64,000 nt of DNA from Parahoeflea olei. Its GTDB lineage: Bacteria > Pseudomonadota > Alphaproteobacteria > Rhizobiales > Rhizobiaceae. The stretch is from assembly GCF_001703635.1 (NCBI RefSeq), contig NZ_LQZT01000034.1:160753-224752 (forward strand). The letters are read 5' to 3'. Under the pieces are notes generated by a model. It was not told the origin of the DNA. It was given only the letters and a program-made list of their open reading frames with translations, and did no database searches. The position numbers were made by a program, and so were the translations under genes. Of this stretch, positions 8,542 to 15,800 are shown one piece after another; the first letter of the stretch is position 1, and each line of letters begins with the position of its first letter.

Positions 8542-9516
8542 GTGAGTGACGCCGCAGTCAAAGGGCCGCCCTCGCGACCCGCCGCAACCCGCATCGACCT
8601 GCTCGACATCGCCCGCGGCCTCGCGCTGTTCGCCATGGCGAGCTACCATTTTTCCTGGGATCTCGAACTGTTCGGCTATCTCGACCAGGGCCTGACCACG
8701 CACGGGCTGTTCAAGGCCTATGCCCGCTCGATCGCCGGCAGTTTCCTGTTTCTCGCCGGCGTGAGCCTGATGCTGGCGCATGGCAGCCGGTTCCGGCCGC
8801 CGGCCTTCGCCAAGCGGCTGGCGATGGTGGGCGGCGCCGCGGCGCTGATCACGCTCGTAACCGTCTTCGCCTTCCCTTTCGGCATCCTGCATGCGATCGC
8901 GGCGGCGAGCGTGGTCGGGCTCGCCTTCCTGAAGCTGCCGGGGCTCGTCACCGTGCTTGCCGGGATTGGATGCCTGGTGCTGCCGCATGTCTACCGCTCC
9001 GCGGCCTTCGATCCGATCTGGCTCAACTGGATCGGCCTGTTCGAAACCACGCCGCGCTCCAATGATTTCGTGCCGTTGCTGCCCTGGCTGGGACCGTTCC
9101 TGCTCGGCATGGGCGCAACCAGGCTTGCCGTCTCCGCCGGCCTCACCCAGCGCCTCGCCGCGATCCGGGCGGGATCCGGGCCGCTCGCAAGGGCGACGCG
9201 GTTTTGCGGCCGTCACAGTCTGGCCTTTTATTTGGTGCATCAACCGGTGCTGCTGGCCCTGGTGTGGACCGCGTCGCAGCTCGCGCCGCCATCGCCGGCC
9301 GACCCCGTGCCCGGTTTCATCGCCCAGTGCGAGGCCGGCTGTGAACAAGGTGGCAATGATGCAGCGTTCTGCGTGCGGTTCTGCGGGTGCGTCACGGACG
9401 ACCTTCGGTCGGGCCAGCTGTTGGAGCCGCTGTTGGCCGGCAAGATCGACGGGACCGGCGACAGCCGGATTACGGCGATTGCCGAACAGTGCACGGCGTT
9501 GTCAGCGCGGCCCTAA
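8542..9516 (+). CDS. DUF1624 (heparan-alpha-glucosaminide acetyltransferase-like) membrane protein
   Basis: Membrane protein of 324 residues beginning with the DUF1624 signature RIDLLDIARGLALFAMASYHFSWD broken over helix 1, with about seven hydrophobic helices and the FCGRHSLAFYLVHQPVL segment typical of acyltransferase-3/HGSNAT-like proteins. The long soluble tail after the last helix contains seven cysteines (for example CEAGCEQGG and FCVRFCGCV), which is unusual and could bind metal or form disulfides. GTG at 8542 is preferred because AAAGGA lies seven or so bases upstream; GTG at 8521 is an alternative start. It probably transfers acyl groups to an envelope polysaccharide, which is inferred from family only. 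Confidence 0.82.
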   Translation: MSDAAVKGPPSRPAATRIDLLDIARGLALFAMASYHFSWDLELFGYLDQGLTTHGLFKAYARSIAGSFLFLAGVSLMLAHGSRFRPPAFAKRLAMVGGAAALITLVTVFAFPFGILHAIAAASVVGLAFLKLPGLVTVLAGIGCLVLPHVYRSAAFDPIWLNWIGLFETTPRSNDFVPLLPWLGPFLLGMGATRLAVSAGLTQRLAAIRAGSGPLARATRFCGRHSLAFYLVHQPVLLALVWTASQLAPPSPADPVPGFIAQCEAGCEQGGNDAAFCVRFCGCVTDDLRSGQLLEPLLAGKIDGTGDSRITAIAEQCTALSARP

Positions 9517-9597
9517 GCCACTATTGTGGCCCGCAATTCTATTGCCGTAGCACTTTATTCTGACGGATGGCCCGTATTTTGGGAGGAGCCTGACCGC

Positions 9598-10062
9598 ATG
9601 AATGCCTACCGGGCAAAGCCGAATCTTGTCCCCTGGCCGCCGCTTCTGCTGGTCAGCCTGACGCTTGCTGCGATCGTGCTCCATCTTTTCTTTCCGCTGC
9701 AGATGGCCTTTACCGGTATCCGGATCCTCGGCGGCGTGCTGATCGCGGTGGCGCTGGCGGTCGACTTGTGGGCGATGAAGACGCTGCACGACGCCCGGAC
9801 CACGATCATGCCCCATCGCGGGTCGAGCCATCTCGTCACCCACGGCCCGTTCGGCTACAGCCGCAATCCGATCTATGCGGCCAATATCGTGCTGATGGTC
9901 GGCATGGGCTGCTTCGCCATGAATGCGTGGTTCCTGCCGCTGGCGGCGCTCAACGGCCTGCTCACCCATTTCCTCGCCGTGCGCCGCGAGGAAAACCACC
10001 TGATCGCGCGGTTCGGCTACCAGTTCGAACTCTATTGCCGCAAGGTCCGGCGCTGGATCTGA
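9598..10062 (+). CDS. Isoprenylcysteine carboxyl methyltransferase (ICMT)-like membrane protein
   Basis: Protein of 154 residues with four to five hydrophobic helices and the ICMT/PEMT signature: HGPFGYSRNPIYAA followed by the C-terminal EENHLIARFGYQFELYCRKVRRW. These residues form the S-adenosylmethionine and lipid-side pocket in the family. Bacterial members methylate unknown membrane or lipid substrates. The ATG is preceded by a strong GGGAGGAGCC ribosome binding site nine bases upstream, so the longer open frame that begins at 9526 is not used. It follows the DUF1624 gene at 81 bases on the same strand. Confidence 0.88.
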   Translation: MNAYRAKPNLVPWPPLLLVSLTLAAIVLHLFFPLQMAFTGIRILGGVLIAVALAVDLWAMKTLHDARTTIMPHRGSSHLVTHGPFGYSRNPIYAANIVLMVGMGCFAMNAWFLPLAALNGLLTHFLAVRREENHLIARFGYQFELYCRKVRRWI

Positions 10063-10266
10063 GGCGTGGCCCGCAGCACCGGATTGATCCAGTTCCGCCG
10101 GCGAATTCTAAAATTGCCCGCAAATCGTTAATCAGCTTTTCAGCAGACAGCCGTAGCATCGTCTTTCCCGGAGGAAATGCGCGGCCCGCGACATCCACCA
10201 CAGAGGACGCGTCAACAGGAACGACCCATTCGACCACAGGCCGTGGGAGGTGACCAACAGGCTCGG

Positions 10267-10680
10267 ATGACACATCACCCTGACACCCCATCGATCCGGC
10301 GGATCTCGTCGTTCATGTATGACGAGGAGCCTCGCTTTCCGTTCAAGGCCACCCGCAACGCCGGTCACATCGAATATTCCCGCAACGCACTTGCGCTGAT
10401 CCAGCAACGCTGCTCGCTGCGCAACATCTCACGATCGGGCGCCATCATCGAAATCTACGCGACGCTCGAGCCGCCCGCCGCGATCTCGCTCGAAATCCCG
10501 GACTCCCAGGCGGGCAAGATCGGTTGCGTGCGATGGAGCGGCACATCGTCGATCCGGATGGGAAAGAAGATCGCGCTGCGGCTGCGGTTTCTCAAGCTCC
10601 TGAGCGAGGAAGATGTCGGGCGCATCCTCGCCAACAGCACGCTGGTGGGCGAACCGCGCGACTTCGCCTTTTTCGTCTGA
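10267..10680 (+). CDS. PilZ domain protein
   Basis: Protein of 137 residues with a compact beta-barrel pattern of the PilZ type: CSLRNISRSGAIIEI holds the (D/N)xSxxG element that normally binds cyclic di-GMP, and an IGCVRWSGTSSIRMG strand follows. The Arg-rich RxxxR element that normally precedes it is weak here, so binding of cyclic di-GMP is uncertain. No membrane segment or second domain is seen. The start at MTHHPD is chosen because the open frame upstream of it has no ribosome binding site and looks unlike coding sequence. It is monocistronic; the role may be in motility or envelope control. Confidence 0.72.
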   Translation: MTHHPDTPSIRRISSFMYDEEPRFPFKATRNAGHIEYSRNALALIQQRCSLRNISRSGAIIEIYATLEPPAAISLEIPDSQAGKIGCVRWSGTSSIRMGKKIALRLRFLKLLSEEDVGRILANSTLVGEPRDFAFFV

Positions 10681-10743
10681 CCGCATGCGCAAGGCGCCGC
10701 GCGGCGGCAATGGCCCTGCGGCCTGCCGCCCCGGCCTGCGGTT

Positions 10744-11130
10744 TCAGGTGCTTACGCCGATCTCGGCGAGCCGCGTGAGGCAGGATTCCTCGATATTGTC
10801 GAGTTCGAGCAGTGTTTCCTCGATGTCCTTGCGCTTCTGGCGCAGGTCCTCGCGCTTTTCCTCGACCTTGCGCATCAGCAGCCGCAATTGGCCTGCCTCG
10901 CCCGGCGGATCCTTGTAGACCTGGATGATTTCGCGGATCTCGGCCACGGTGAAACCGATGCGCCGGCCGCGCAGGATTTCCTGGATCAGGCGCCGGTCGG
11001 CGGCACGGAACAGCCGCGTGCGGCCGCGCCGTTCCGGCTGGATCAGGCCCTCGTCCTCGTAAAAGCGCAGGGTGCGGGTCGAGATTCCGAACTCGCGGGT
11101 CAACTCGGTAATGGTATAATACTTGTCCAC
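10744..11130 (-). CDS. MerR-family regulator, LiuR-like
   Basis: Regulator of 128 residues with the MerR winged helix first (YTITELTREFGISTRTLRFYEDEG broken at about residues 5-28, then the RTRLFR wing) and a long C-terminal coiled coil (about 78-122, EEKREDLRQKRKDIEE). It has no metal-binding cysteine pattern. The sequence and coiled coil are like LiuR, which controls branched-chain amino acid and isovaleryl-CoA degradation in proteobacteria. No liu or mcc genes lie in this window, so its targets would be elsewhere. A dyad fitting the LiuR-type operator lies 32 bases upstream, suggesting autoregulation. LiuR identity is by resemblance only. Confidence 0.82.
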   Translation of the reverse strand: MDKYYTITELTREFGISTRTLRFYEDEGLIQPERRGRTRLFRAADRRLIQEILRGRRIGFTVAEIREIIQVYKDPPGEAGQLRLLMRKVEEKREDLRQKRKDIEETLLELDNIEESCLTRLAEIGVST

Positions 11131-11161
11131 TGCAGATCGTTTCCCGAAACAGGCCTGAGGC

Positions 11162-11183
11162 GACTTACGCTTACGTATAAGTC
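11162..11183 (-). promoter_or_regulatory. Putative LiuR-type operator
   Basis: The 22-base sequence has a dyad: GACTTA at 11162-11167 and TAAGTC at 11178-11183, around CGCTTACGTA. The core TTACGCTTACGTATAA closely resembles the MerR/LiuR operator pattern TTACGTTTACGTAAA. It lies between the stop of mgtE and the start of the MerR gene, so the MerR gene is the only local target. Confidence 0.5.
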
Positions 11184-11220
11184 AAAACAGGCCGTCTGGC
11201 CACCGCGTCGCCGCGATTAT

Positions 11221-12660
11221 TCAGGCAAACGACAGCCACCAGCCGGCCAGGCCGAGAAAGGCGAAGAAGCCGACCACGTCGGTGACGGTGGTCACGAACA
11301 CGGCCGAGGCGATCGCCGGGTCGGCGCCGACCTTGTCGAGCAGCAGCGGCAAAAGGATGCCCGCCAGCGCCGCGGCGAGCATGTTGACGATCATCGCCGC
11401 GGCGATGATCAGCCCGAGTCCGTTGCTGCCGAACCAGAGCCCGGCCACCAGGCCGATGATCAGCGCGAACAGGAATCCGTTGATCAGGCCGACGGCGGCC
11501 TCGCGGCGGATGATGCGGCCGGCATTGTAGATGTCGAGATCGCGGGTGGCGAGCGCGCGCACCGTCACCGTCATGGTCTGCGTGCCGGCATTGCCGCCCA
11601 TCGAGGCGACGATCGGCATCAGCACCGCCAGCGCCACCATCTGCTCGATGGTCGCATCGAACAGGCCGATGACTGCGGAGGCCAGAATGGCGGTGCCGAG
11701 ATTGATCAAAAGCCAGCTGAAACGCGAGCGCACCGTCGACAGGATGCTGTCGGACAGTTCCTCGTCGCCGACACCGCCCAGGCGCTTGATGTCCTCGTCG
11801 GCCTCCTGGTGGATCACGTCGACGACGTCGTCGATGGTCAGCACGCCGACCAGCCGCTCGTTCTCGTCCACCACGGCGGCCGAGAGCAGGTCGTACTGCT
11901 CGAACAGTTGCGCGGCCTCTTCCTGGTCCATTTCGGCATCGATCCGATACCGCGCCTCGTCCATCACGTCCTCGATGCGGATCAGGCGCTTGGACCGCAG
12001 GATGCGGTCGAGATCGACGGAACCGACCAGCTTGAAGGTCGGGTCGATGACGAAGATCTGGCTGAAGCTGTCGGGCAGATCCGCCTCGTCGCGCATGTAG
12101 TCGATGGTCTGGCCCACCGTCCAGAACGGCGGCACGGCCACGAACTCGGTCTGCATGCGCCGGCCGGCGGTGTCTTCGGGATAATCCAGCGAGCGGCGCA
12201 GGCGCACCCGCTCGGTGAACGGCAGCGCGGCGAGAATCTCCTTCTGGTCGGCCTCGTCGAGGTCCTCGAGAATGTAGACCGCGTCGTCGGAATCGAGTTC
12301 GCCCAGCGCCTCGGCGATGCGGTCGTTGGGCAGCGCCTCGATGATCTCGAGGCGGATCGCCTCGTCGACCTCGGTCAGGGCGGCAAAATCAAAGTCGTCG
12401 CCGAGCAGATGCACCAGCGCCTGGCGCTGGGCGGCATTGATCGATTCGAGCAGGTCGCCAAGTTCGGACTCGTGCAGCCGAACGATGTGTTCGCGCAGGA
12501 ACAGCGTGTCGCGGTCGGCGATCGCCGCCCCGATCGCGGCCAGGTAATCCTGCCGGATCGATCCGTCCTCGCCGTAGATGTCGTCGTGCTCGACCGCCTC
12601 GGCGGCTGCCTGGGGCGTGATGATGTCTTCCTCTGTATCGGCGGACTCAGTCATGGCCAT
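11221..12660 (-). CDS. mgtE: Magnesium transporter MgtE
   Basis: Inner-membrane Mg2+ channel/transporter of 479 residues. The domain order is typical: an acidic helical N domain (about 40-165), two CBS domains (about 165-290) that sense Mg2+, a plug helix, and five transmembrane helices from about residue 315. The pore signature MGGNAGTQT is at 354-362, and the last helices carry TTVTDVVGF with the pore Asp. The start at MAMTESADT has an in-frame ATG two codons later that could also serve. No Mg2+ riboswitch is evident upstream. It is separated from the MerR gene downstream on the same strand by 90 bases that contain the operator. Confidence 0.96.
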   Translation of the reverse strand: MAMTESADTEEDIITPQAAAEAVEHDDIYGEDGSIRQDYLAAIGAAIADRDTLFLREHIVRLHESELGDLLESINAAQRQALVHLLGDDFDFAALTEVDEAIRLEIIEALPNDRIAEALGELDSDDAVYILEDLDEADQKEILAALPFTERVRLRRSLDYPEDTAGRRMQTEFVAVPPFWTVGQTIDYMRDEADLPDSFSQIFVIDPTFKLVGSVDLDRILRSKRLIRIEDVMDEARYRIDAEMDQEEAAQLFEQYDLLSAAVVDENERLVGVLTIDDVVDVIHQEADEDIKRLGGVGDEELSDSILSTVRSRFSWLLINLGTAILASAVIGLFDATIEQMVALAVLMPIVASMGGNAGTQTMTVTVRALATRDLDIYNAGRIIRREAAVGLINGFLFALIIGLVAGLWFGSNGLGLIIAAAMIVNMLAAALAGILLPLLLDKVGADPAIASAVFVTTVTDVVGFFAFLGLAGWWLSFA

Positions 12661-13075
12661 GGCTCGCGGATGGAGTGCGTCGGCCCTCGGCGACCGGCGT
12701 ATTCGTCAGGTACAGCGTAAGGGCAAATCACCGGTCTCGACCGGTGTTTCCACCAGGCGCCGCCGCAGCAGCGTCACACAGGAGAGTGTGTTTAATTCAT
12801 GCGGGCGCGGAAGGACAGGCGTTTTTTGGCCCGATTTTGCAGGATTTGCAGGCTTCCCCACAGCGGGCGGCCCCGCCTGCCGGTGCAGCCACGCGGCTGA
12901 CCCCGGCCGATTGGGCGGTGCCGAAGTGAAGCTTGCGCGAAACTTTCAGCCGATTTTGCCCGCCATAGACAAAGATACAAGAATCATCGACCTTTTCTAT
13001 CGACAGCGAAGTCCAGCCAGTAATGCCGTCGCGTGATTTGAGTTTTATCGGACAAACTCCATTCGGGACGATCCC
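12661..13075. other. Intergenic region, no gene seen
   Basis: This 415-base gap lies between divergent mgtE and the 95-residue protein gene. It contains a small perfect hairpin CACCGGT/ACCGGTG with a CTCG loop (12729-12746) followed by TTTC. A promoter for either neighbour is expected here, but I see no confident -35/-10 pair. The open frames across it have no family features or ribosome binding sites. Confidence 0.4.
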
Positions 13076-13363
13076 ATGCCCTACGCCACTCGACTCGCGA
13101 AACTCCAGCAAATCCACACCGAGAAAGCGCCGCAGATCATCCGCATCGCATCGGATGCGAAGGTCTCCAACCGCCACAAGCAGCTGCTGTATGCCTGCCT
13201 GAACAATCTGTGCCGGATTTCGGCCCGGCTGTTCGGCGAAATATCTTCCGTGCCGGGCAATTACGACCTGCTCGAGCAAGCGGCCGCGCTCGACGAGGCG
13301 CTTCTGCAATTGCGCCGCCTCGTCGGCCGCAACATTTCGGTGAGGGTCAACCAGGCAGCCTGA
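13076..13363 (+). CDS. Hypothetical protein
   Basis: Protein of 95 residues that I do not recognise. It is basic and largely helical by pattern, without signal peptide or membrane segment, with Cys at residues 40 and 45 (YACLNNLCR). Codon positions look normal for the region. GGGACG lies a few bases before the ATG as a weak ribosome binding site. Its neighbours, mgtE divergent and an Rrf2 gene convergent, give no clue to its role. It could be a small conserved protein of the group, or a chance frame. Confidence 0.5.
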   Translation: MPYATRLAKLQQIHTEKAPQIIRIASDAKVSNRHKQLLYACLNNLCRISARLFGEISSVPGNYDLLEQAAALDEALLQLRRLVGRNISVRVNQAA

Positions 13364-13484
13364 GCCCCGGTTTTCGGGTTTTCAATCCGGCCGCACCGGC
13401 CCCGAGTCCGCCCGGCGCGATCGCGCCTCGGGCGCGCAAGAGGGCTGCCCGGGCGCATCTTGCGCCGCGACCGTGCTTGACGGC

Positions 13485-13973
13485 TCAGGCGACCGCCTGA
13501 TGCTCGGTTGCCGGATTCGTGCATTTGGACGGCCGCTTCGGCGCCATCTGCAGGATCGTCTCCAGCCCGCAATTGCCGCGCACCAGATCTTCGAGCGTGA
13601 CCATGTCGAGCTCGTGATAGAAGGCTTCGACCGCGCGGGTGATGAAGCCGCGCAGGCGGCATTCGACGGTCAGCGGACAGTTGTTCTTGGCGCCGGTGAA
13701 GCATTCGGCGAAGGGAACCCCCGCCTCGAACAGCCGGAACACCCGGCCGATGCTGATCTCACGCGGCTTGAGCGCCAGTTGCAGCCCGCCCGCGCGTCCG
13801 CGCATGGTCTCCACGAAGCCATATTGCTGAAGCTGATGGATGACATGGCCGAGATGGTTGTTCGACGCGTTGCAGGCCTTTGCAATGTCCGAAGACCTGA
13901 CGACTTGCCCCTCGTGCACCGCGCAATACATCAGCACCCGGGTGGCAAGATTTGTTCTGGTCGTCAGCCTCAT
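13485..13973 (-). CDS. Rrf2-family transcriptional regulator, NsrR-like
   Basis: Protein of 162 residues with an N-terminal winged helix (NHLGHVIHQLQQYGFVETMRGRAGG) and a cysteine cluster C91, C99 and C105 (AECFTGAKNNCP, then LTVECRLR). This spacing fits the [4Fe-4S] ligands of RirA/NsrR-type sensors. NsrR senses nitric oxide; RirA senses iron. The NHL and ECRL contexts are more like NsrR. It is transcribed divergently from cydDC-cydABX across a 132-base gap with an Fnr box, so control of the NO-resistant cytochrome bd oxidase is the likely role. This is inferred from position and family; no operator was recognised with confidence. Confidence 0.82.
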   Translation of the reverse strand: MRLTTRTNLATRVLMYCAVHEGQVVRSSDIAKACNASNNHLGHVIHQLQQYGFVETMRGRAGGLQLALKPREISIGRVFRLFEAGVPFAECFTGAKNNCPLTVECRLRGFITRAVEAFYHELDMVTLEDLVRGNCGLETILQMAPKRPSKCTNPATEHQAVA

Positions 13974-14034
13974 GGTGAATTCCCGCTATCTGTTTTTATG
14001 ACCCACCGCATATACCGGTTGTCTCGGGAAGGAA

Positions 14035-14048
14035 TTGATTCAGATCAC
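14035..14048 (+). promoter_or_regulatory. Fnr box upstream of cydD
   Basis: TTGAT-TCAG-ATCAC matches the Fnr/FixK consensus TTGAT-N4-ATCAA at nine of ten positions. A -10-like TAAGAC lies at 14071-14076, placing the box near position -41 of a class II promoter, just ahead of cydD. Confidence 0.7.
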
Positions 14049-14105
14049 ACAAATCCCCTTCGCGAGCGGATAAGACCCAAATCGAAAGCAGCTTTGCGGG
14101 TAAAG

Positions 14106-15800
14106 ATGGCGCGACAGGCGAAATCCAGGACAGACGAAGTGTCCCTGAAGGAACTGGTGGCGGGAGCCGGCACCGGCATCCGTCGCGCCTCCTGGGTTTC
14201 TGCGCTGGCGTCGCTGATCTGGCCACTGCAGGCCGGGGTCGTGGCGCTTGCGATCGCCTCGCTGGTGACCGGCGAGCCGGGACCGGGCGCGCTGCTGGCG
14301 GGCGCGTCCTTCGCGCTGCTCGGCGCCGCGCGCGCGATCCTCAACCACCGCGCCGAAGCGATGCTGTTCGATGCGGCGACCCACGTCGTCACCACCGCGC
14401 GCGAAGACATCGTCCGGCGCGAGATGCGCACCACGCGCGCGGCCAGCGCCGCCGCCACCGCCTCGCTCGCGACCGAAAAGCTCGACATGCTCGTCCCCTA
14501 TATCACCCGCTACGCCCCGGCGCGGGCGCGGGTGATGACGGTTCCCTTCGCCATTCTGGCGCTCGCCTTCTGGCAGTCCTGGGCGGTGGGGCTGGTGCTG
14601 CTGGTCACGGGGCCGCTCATTCCGGTGTTCATGGCGCTGGTCGGCATCGCCGCCAAGGACGCGAGCCGGCGGCAGCTGGCCGATGTCGGCTCGCTCAACG
14701 ACCTCCTGATGGAACGGCTCTCCGCTCTGGTCGACATCCGCCTGCTCGATGCCGGGCCCTCCGTGATCGCGGGCTTCGCGGACCGGGCCGACGGCCTGAG
14801 GGCCAAGACCATGAATGTGCTCAGGATCGCCTTCCTGTCCTCGACGGTGCTGGAGCTGTTCGCCGCCATCGGCGTGGCGATGGTCGCGGTCTATGTCGGC
14901 TTCGCGCTGCTCGGCGCGCTCGGCTTTGGCTCCTGGGGCACGCAGCTGAGCCCGGCGGCCGGGCTGTTCCTGCTGCTGCTCGCGCCCGACTATTACCAGC
15001 CGCTGCGCGACCTGTCGGCCGCATGGCACGACAAGGCGTCGGCGCTGGCGGTGGCGGGAGAACTGGCCGCCGCGCGCGCCGAGACGCCTGCCCCCCTGCT
15101 CGGCCGCGGTGGCGACGCCGCACCGCTACCGGGCGAGGCCGTGATTACGCTCAAGGGCGTGACCGTCGATCCCGGCAACCACCCGATCCGCTATCCCGAC
15201 ATCACCATCAGATCCGGCGAAAGCGTCGCGCTGATGGGACCGTCGGGCGCAGGCAAGACCACCTTGCTGCGGCTGATCGCCGGCCTGTGCAGCCCGGAGG
15301 CAGGCGAGATCACGGTCGCGGGCCACCGGCTCGACGACACCACCGCCGATGCCTGGCGAGCCCGGCTCGGCTGGATGCCGCAGGCGCCACATTTCCTCAA
15401 TGCCAGTCTCGCGCGCAACATCACCTTCGGCCAGGACGGGGATCTCGAGCGTGCCTTGAGATCGGCGGCCGTCGATACCGTGGTGGACGCCCTGCCCGCC
15501 GGCCTCCAGACCCGGCTCGGCGAAACCGGCGGCGGGCTCTCGGGCGGCGAAGCCCGGCGCATCACCCTCGCCCGGGCGATCTTCGCCGGTCCCGACATCC
15601 TGCTTGCCGACGAGCCGACCGCCGATCTCGACGCGGCCACGGCGGAAGCGGTGATGGCGGGACTCGATGCGTTTTCGCGGCGTGGCGGCACCTTGCTGAT
15701 CGCCACCCATGATCCGGTGCTCGCCGCACGGATGCAGCGGACCGTCGAGATCTCCCCCGCGCGGCAGGCCGCCCGCGCCATGATCGGCAGCGACGCATGA
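14106..15800 (+). CDS. cydD: Heterodimeric ABC exporter subunit CydD
   Basis: One half of the CydDC ABC transporter that exports reductant (glutathione and cysteine) or haem-related species to the periplasm and is needed to assemble cytochrome bd. The 564-residue protein has six N-terminal membrane helices and a C-terminal ATPase domain with GPSGAGKTT (Walker A), GGGLSGGEARR (signature) and DILLADEPTADLD (Walker B). The ATG at 14106 gives normal family length; the open frame extends upstream but overlaps the promoter and Fnr box. Its stop overlaps the cydC start (ATGA). It is the first gene of the cydDCABX set. Confidence 0.94.
   Translation: MARQAKSRTDEVSLKELVAGAGTGIRRASWVSALASLIWPLQAGVVALAIASLVTGEPGPGALLAGASFALLGAARAILNHRAEAMLFDAATHVVTTAREDIVRREMRTTRAASAAATASLATEKLDMLVPYITRYAPARARVMTVPFAILALAFWQSWAVGLVLLVTGPLIPVFMALVGIAAKDASRRQLADVGSLNDLLMERLSALVDIRLLDAGPSVIAGFADRADGLRAKTMNVLRIAFLSSTVLELFAAIGVAMVAVYVGFALLGALGFGSWGTQLSPAAGLFLLLLAPDYYQPLRDLSAAWHDKASALAVAGELAAARAETPAPLLGRGGDAAPLPGEAVITLKGVTVDPGNHPIRYPDITIRSGESVALMGPSGAGKTTLLRLIAGLCSPEAGEITVAGHRLDDTTADAWRARLGWMPQAPHFLNASLARNITFGQDGDLERALRSAAVDTVVDALPAGLQTRLGETGGGLSGGEARRITLARAIFAGPDILLADEPTADLDAATAEAVMAGLDAFSRRGGTLLIATHDPVLAARMQRTVEISPARQAARAMIGSDA

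Noticed and set aside
12797-13309. A minus-strand frame opposite the 95-residue protein gene
   Set aside because: It has no ribosome binding site, no family features and runs through the gap; the + strand frame is a little better supported.
13473-14105. Upstream extension of the cydD frame
   Set aside because: It runs antisense to the Rrf2 gene and through the Fnr box and promoter, and CydD reaches normal length from the ATG at 14106.
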